Positions 61,032 through 64,000 of a stretch of DNA of 64,000 nt are shown here, piece after piece. The notes under the pieces were generated by a model. The model searched no databases and was not told the origin of the DNA. It was given only the letters and a program-made list of their open reading frames with translations. The position numbers and the translations under genes were made by a program. Each line of letters opens with the position of its first letter. Position 1 is the first letter of the stretch. The DNA comes from Mucilaginibacter glaciei (GTDB lineage Bacteria > Bacteroidota > Bacteroidia > Sphingobacteriales > Sphingobacteriaceae), in the NCBI RefSeq assembly GCF_014773245.1, contig NZ_JACWMX010000006.1, positions 248,001 to 312,000 of the forward strand, read 5' to 3'.

Positions 61032-61621
61032 TATTCGGGTTTTAGTGCTCCAAAGATCTCTTCTTCTACAAGGAAACAAATTATATGGCCAATAAGAATA
61101 TGTGCTTCCTGTATCCTTGGCGTTTCAGACGACGGAACTTCTATACAAATATCGCATAAATTGGTCATCTCTCCCCCCCTGTCGCCAGTTAGTCCGATGG
61201 TTTTAAGACCTTTACTTTTGCATTCTAATAATGCGGCTATAATATTCGGTGAGTTACCTGAAGTCGAAATCCCGATAAAAACATCACCGGTATTGCCGAT
61301 AGCCTGTACCTGGCGAGAAAAGAGTTTTTCGTAACCGTAATCATTGCCAATCGCTGTTATAACAGAAGTATCTGTAGTTAAAGCTATCGAAGATAAGCCT
61401 GGCCTGTCGAAATAAAACCTACTTACAAATTCGCCGGCTATATGTTGGGCATCAGCCGCGCTGCCGCCGTTACCTGCCAACAAAGTTTTATTACCCATTT
61501 GGTAGGCGTTTACAACCATCTGGGCCGCTTCTTTTATTAAATTTAGTTGCTCTTTATCAGCCAATAAAATCTCCTTAGCTGCAATTGACGACGAAATCTG
61601 CGCAATTATTTTATTATCCAT
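61031..61621 (-). CDS. gmhA: Sedoheptulose 7-phosphate isomerase
   Basis: From ATG 61621 (MDNKIIAQISSSIAAKEILL) the 196-residue SIS-domain protein has LLAGNGGSAADAQHIAGEFV (about 48-67), LTTDTSVITAIGNDYGYEKL and GISTSGNSPNIIAAL, all GmhA hallmarks. It forms heptose 7-phosphate from sedoheptulose 7-phosphate. The frame extends further up but into hddA. It belongs to the same minus-strand operon. Confidence 0.92.
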   Translation of the reverse strand: MDNKIIAQISSSIAAKEILLADKEQLNLIKEAAQMVVNAYQMGNKTLLAGNGGSAADAQHIAGEFVSRFYFDRPGLSSIALTTDTSVITAIGNDYGYEKLFSRQVQAIGNTGDVFIGISTSGNSPNIIAALLECKSKGLKTIGLTGDRGGEMTNLCDICIEVPSSETPRIQEAHILIGHIICFLVEEEIFGALKPE

Positions 61622-61647
61622 AGCTTCAATATTAATGAGTTTGTAAT

Positions 61648-62676
61648 TTAATTGTAAATCTTCCATCCGTGGCATCCGCCTTCGCTAAATTGAAATAGGA
61701 CAACTCGTCCATTCAGCGCGTTCAATGCCGATACAACCTGTACCTTTTTAACGGGGTTTACCAGGAACATGATAAAACCGCCGCCGCCGGCACCTGAAAC
61801 TTTACCTGTGTAAGCACCTGCTTCTAAAGCAACTTTAAAAACGCTGTCTATATCGTCGTTAGAAATTGAACTGGCCATTTTTTTTTTGTTGTCCCATGCA
61901 TGTGCCAAAATTCTCGACAGCATAGGGATATCTCCTTTCAGTATCGCCTCTTTCATGTCAGATGAGCTTTGCTTTATCTGATGCATAGCTTCTATCGCTA
62001 CAAGGTTACCAGAAGACGTATTCCGTTTTTGTTCGTCTATTATACTTGCAGACGACCTTGAAGCACCTGTATAATATAAAATAAGCGACGATTCTAATTC
62101 ATCAACAATCCAGCGTTTAACACGCAACGGATTTACAATTACCCTATCCTGATGGAATTCCATAAAATTAAAGCCACCAAAGGCTGCGGCATATTGATCT
62201 TGTTTACCACCTGTCAAGCCCAAATCATTTCGTTCTATCTCGTAAGCTAAATGGCCAATTTCGTATTCGCCTAAAGGTAAATTAAGCCATTCTACAAAAG
62301 CCTTTACAACAGCAACCACAAGTGTAGATGATGAACCTAAACCACTGCCTGGAGGCGCGTCGGAGTAGGTGGTCATTGTAAAACTCAAAGGGGCTTTTAT
62401 ATCGTAATCTTTTATAATTCTGTTATAAACTCCTTTTAAGATATCAAGTTTTCCATCCATCGGGAGCACCAATGCAGAGTCGTATTGAACGGTGTGTTCT
62501 ATATCCGGTGCGTTAAAATATATTCTATCATCTAAGCCAACATCAATGGTGCAATAAACAAACATGTTTACCGTCGCATTTAATATCAACCCGCCATACA
62601 GGTCGCTATACGGGGATACATCGCTCCCGCCACCGGCAAGGCCTAATCTTAACGGTGCTTTACTTCTAATGATCAT
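61648..62676 (-). CDS. hddA: D-glycero-alpha-D-manno-heptose 7-phosphate kinase
   Basis: The 342-residue GHMP kinase has [20 protein letters not shown] at the start, the ATP loop [20 protein letters not shown] (about 108-127), [20 protein letters not shown] and the C-terminal [17 protein letters not shown]. It phosphorylates C1 of the heptose 7-phosphate. Its end lies 26 bases upstream of the gmhA ATG. It follows the GT4 gene by nine bases. Confidence 0.9.
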   Translation of the reverse strand: MIIRSKAPLRLGLAGGGSDVSPYSDLYGGLILNATVNMFVYCTIDVGLDDRIYFNAPDIEHTVQYDSALVLPMDGKLDILKGVYNRIIKDYDIKAPLSFTMTTYSDAPPGSGLGSSSTLVVAVVKAFVEWLNLPLGEYEIGHLAYEIERNDLGLTGGKQDQYAAAFGGFNFMEFHQDRVIVNPLRVKRWIVDELESSLILYYTGASRSSASIIDEQKRNTSSGNLVAIEAMHQIKQSSSDMKEAILKGDIPMLSRILAHAWDNKKKMASSISNDDIDSVFKVALEAGAYTGKVSGAGGGGFIMFLVNPVKKVQVVSALNALNGRVVLFQFSEGGCHGWKIYN

Positions 62677-62685
62677 CTAACTTAT

Positions 62686-63804
62686 TTAAGATTGTGATTG
62701 ATTTTGCAGTTGCGCAGGTAATGATTTATTTCCCGCCAATAATGTGTCGTTATAAAGCTGGAATAGCTGTTGATTGATTTTTACCGAGCTGTATTCGTTC
62801 CGTATTTTCTTTACGTTGTTTTTAGAAATTAACTCCATTTGGCCGGGTGAATGATAAATATGTTTAATTGTAGTCACTAAACTGTTTATATCACCAGGAG
62901 TTATTAAAAAACCATTGACTTGCTCAGTCACTAAATCTGGTATGCCACCGACCGCAGTACTCAAAATCACCTTCCCTGCGGCCATTGCCTCCAACAGTGC
63001 TACGGGGAGGCCTTCGTTATAAGATGGCAAAACCACGGTATCAGCTTTAAGCAAAACTTCTTTTTTCTGATCCTCCCCAACCCATCCTAAAACGTCGATA
63101 TATTGGTCAAGATTAAGCTGAGTTATCAGTTTTTTCACCTCATCTACCTCGCCATCACCTGCAAAGTAAAACTGTAGATGCTGCATATTTTCCTGGTGGA
63201 CAAGGATGTCAATTGCTTTAACCAAATCGTAAATTCCTTTTCGTTCTCCTAATCTCCCCAGAAATAGAAAAGCCCCTATATTGTAAGGTATAACGCTGCA
63301 ACTTTTAAAAGCGTCAACATTTACCGCATTAAAAAGTACCACGACATTATTCAGGCATATAGTTTCTTCAAAAAACTTTTTCCAATATGCAGATAACACA
63401 ATTACTTTATTACACCTTTTTAGCGACCGTCGTATAATACGCTGTATAGCCTTATGTGCGTTACTATAAAAAGTATCAAAATCGGCACCGTGAATGTGCA
63501 TTATTACCGGCACCCCTTTTTTGTGGCATATTGATGCAAAAATCGCTTTTCGGTAAAAGCTGGCATCACAAGCAGTGTGTATGTGTACCAGGGCGATGTT
63601 GCGTTTGAATAATAATTTAAATAAACAGGTAAAGAAAAACGATAATTTTTCAATAGCGTTCCCTTCCACATGAGATGTATAATGGGTTAGCTGATAGCCA
63701 TAAGCATCAGCATTACTTTCTGTTAGGCCTTGTATTACTGAAGCCATCCCGCCTTTAGTACGCTCTACACTGGGGCCGATAATAATCACTTGTTTTAATA
63801 ACAT
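62686..63804 (-). CDS. GT4 glycosyltransferase
   Basis: The 372-residue protein has a GT-B fold: N-terminal IIGPSVERTKGGMASVIQGL, then VIMHIHGADFDTFYSN, LFLGRLGERKGIYDLVKAID and the C-terminal donor site VVLPSYNEGLPVALLEAMAA (EX7E motif) followed by VILSTAVGGIPDLVTEQVNG. It likely transfers a sugar of the surface glycan; the donor is not determined but may be the GDP-heptose made downstream. Confidence 0.9.
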   Translation of the reverse strand: MLLKQVIIIGPSVERTKGGMASVIQGLTESNADAYGYQLTHYTSHVEGNAIEKLSFFFTCLFKLLFKRNIALVHIHTACDASFYRKAIFASICHKKGVPVIMHIHGADFDTFYSNAHKAIQRIIRRSLKRCNKVIVLSAYWKKFFEETICLNNVVVLFNAVNVDAFKSCSVIPYNIGAFLFLGRLGERKGIYDLVKAIDILVHQENMQHLQFYFAGDGEVDEVKKLITQLNLDQYIDVLGWVGEDQKKEVLLKADTVVLPSYNEGLPVALLEAMAAGKVILSTAVGGIPDLVTEQVNGFLITPGDINSLVTTIKHIYHSPGQMELISKNNVKKIRNEYSSVKINQQLFQLYNDTLLAGNKSLPAQLQNQSQS

Positions 63805-63849
63805 AATTTTAAGATTCGTTTTAACATCGATATCGATGACCAGAATATA

Positions 63850-64000
63850 TTAGGTGTTTTCGATCGTTTTTAAATGATGGATAGTTTTCTTTTTACTTTT
63901 CATAATAGGCTTCTCAATAAACACCCAGGATAAAGTGGCAAGTGCAATAGTCGTGGCTAAAATGACGGGGATGTAAAGTGCATTTCCAAATAATTGAAAC
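63850..64000 (-). CDS. Acyltransferase-3-like protein, C-terminal end (partial)
   Basis: The minus-strand frame ending at 63850 shows membrane segment LYIPVILATTIALATLSWVF then IEKPIMKSKKK, the closing SWxFIEKP motif of OafA/YrhL-type O-acyltransferases. Only about 50 residues are inside the window. It probably acetylates the glycan made by the neighbouring genes. Confidence 0.75.
   Translation of the reverse strand, partial: FQLFGNALYIPVILATTIALATLSWVFIEKPIMKSKKKTIHHLKTIENT

Noticed and set aside
1..64000. CRISPR array
   Set aside because: No regularly spaced direct repeats with unique spacers occur; the phage 56-base repeats are three, unevenly spaced and promoter-like.

Overview
The window comes from a Bacteroidota chromosome, most likely a Sphingobacteriaceae member of the Mucilaginibacter/Pedobacter type. 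The evidence is a PorT-type secretion gene next to ubiE, a DUF6089 gene beside nadK, uppS beside bamA, SPII lipoproteins, TTTG/TAnnTTTG promoter matches and many interspersed palindromic repeats. The species is inferred from gene content only.

Layout. (1) 1-18,600 is housekeeping chromosome, mostly on the minus strand: bamA (partial), uppS, exbD, a DUF6089 protein, nadK, a CBS protein, an alpha/beta hydrolase, yqeY, an SDR, porT, ubiE, a Gfo/Idh/MocA oxidoreductase with a Tat-like leader, an aldo/keto reductase, a GNAT, an S24-type repressor, an orphan histidine kinase, an RRM protein, a lipoprotein and an Omp85-like barrel. (2) 18,817-46,260 is a tailed-phage element on the plus strand. It has terminase, a tail assembly chaperone pair joined by a probable -1 frameshift at a T7 run, baseplate/tail proteins, tape measure, ClpP-type head protease, capsid, tail tube, portal, fibre and a lysis cassette. 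It has no recognisable integrase, replication gene or repressor, and its tail genes come before its head genes. Several cargo genes sit between the structural genes: a lipoprotein, a cassette of two secreted paralogues around a membrane protein with its own promoter and terminator, an AT-rich bicistron, and a two-TM protein. The element ends 13 bases from the 3' end of a tRNA-Leu gene.

(3) 46,270-48,340 carries two tRNA-Leu, two secreted proteins and tRNA-Lys. (4) 48,362-54,400 is a decaying mobilizable element: serine recombinase, HEPN protein, relaxase and MobC-like protein. Its large genes are broken by in-frame stop codons, and a fragment of an S41 peptidase lies inside it. A degenerate tRNA-Ser follows. 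(5) 54,977-64,000 is a secreted carbohydrate-active and surface-glycan region: GH10 xylanase, a beta-helix protein, an Alg13/Alg14-like glycosyltransferase pair, the complete gene set for GDP-D-glycero-alpha-D-manno-heptose, a GT4 glycosyltransferase and a truncated acyltransferase.

The items I would look at first are the phage cargo cassettes and their regulatory repeats, the programmed frameshift, the nonsense-only decay of the mobilizable element together with a gene nested in the relaxase 3' end, and the membrane-domain/Alg14 fusion.
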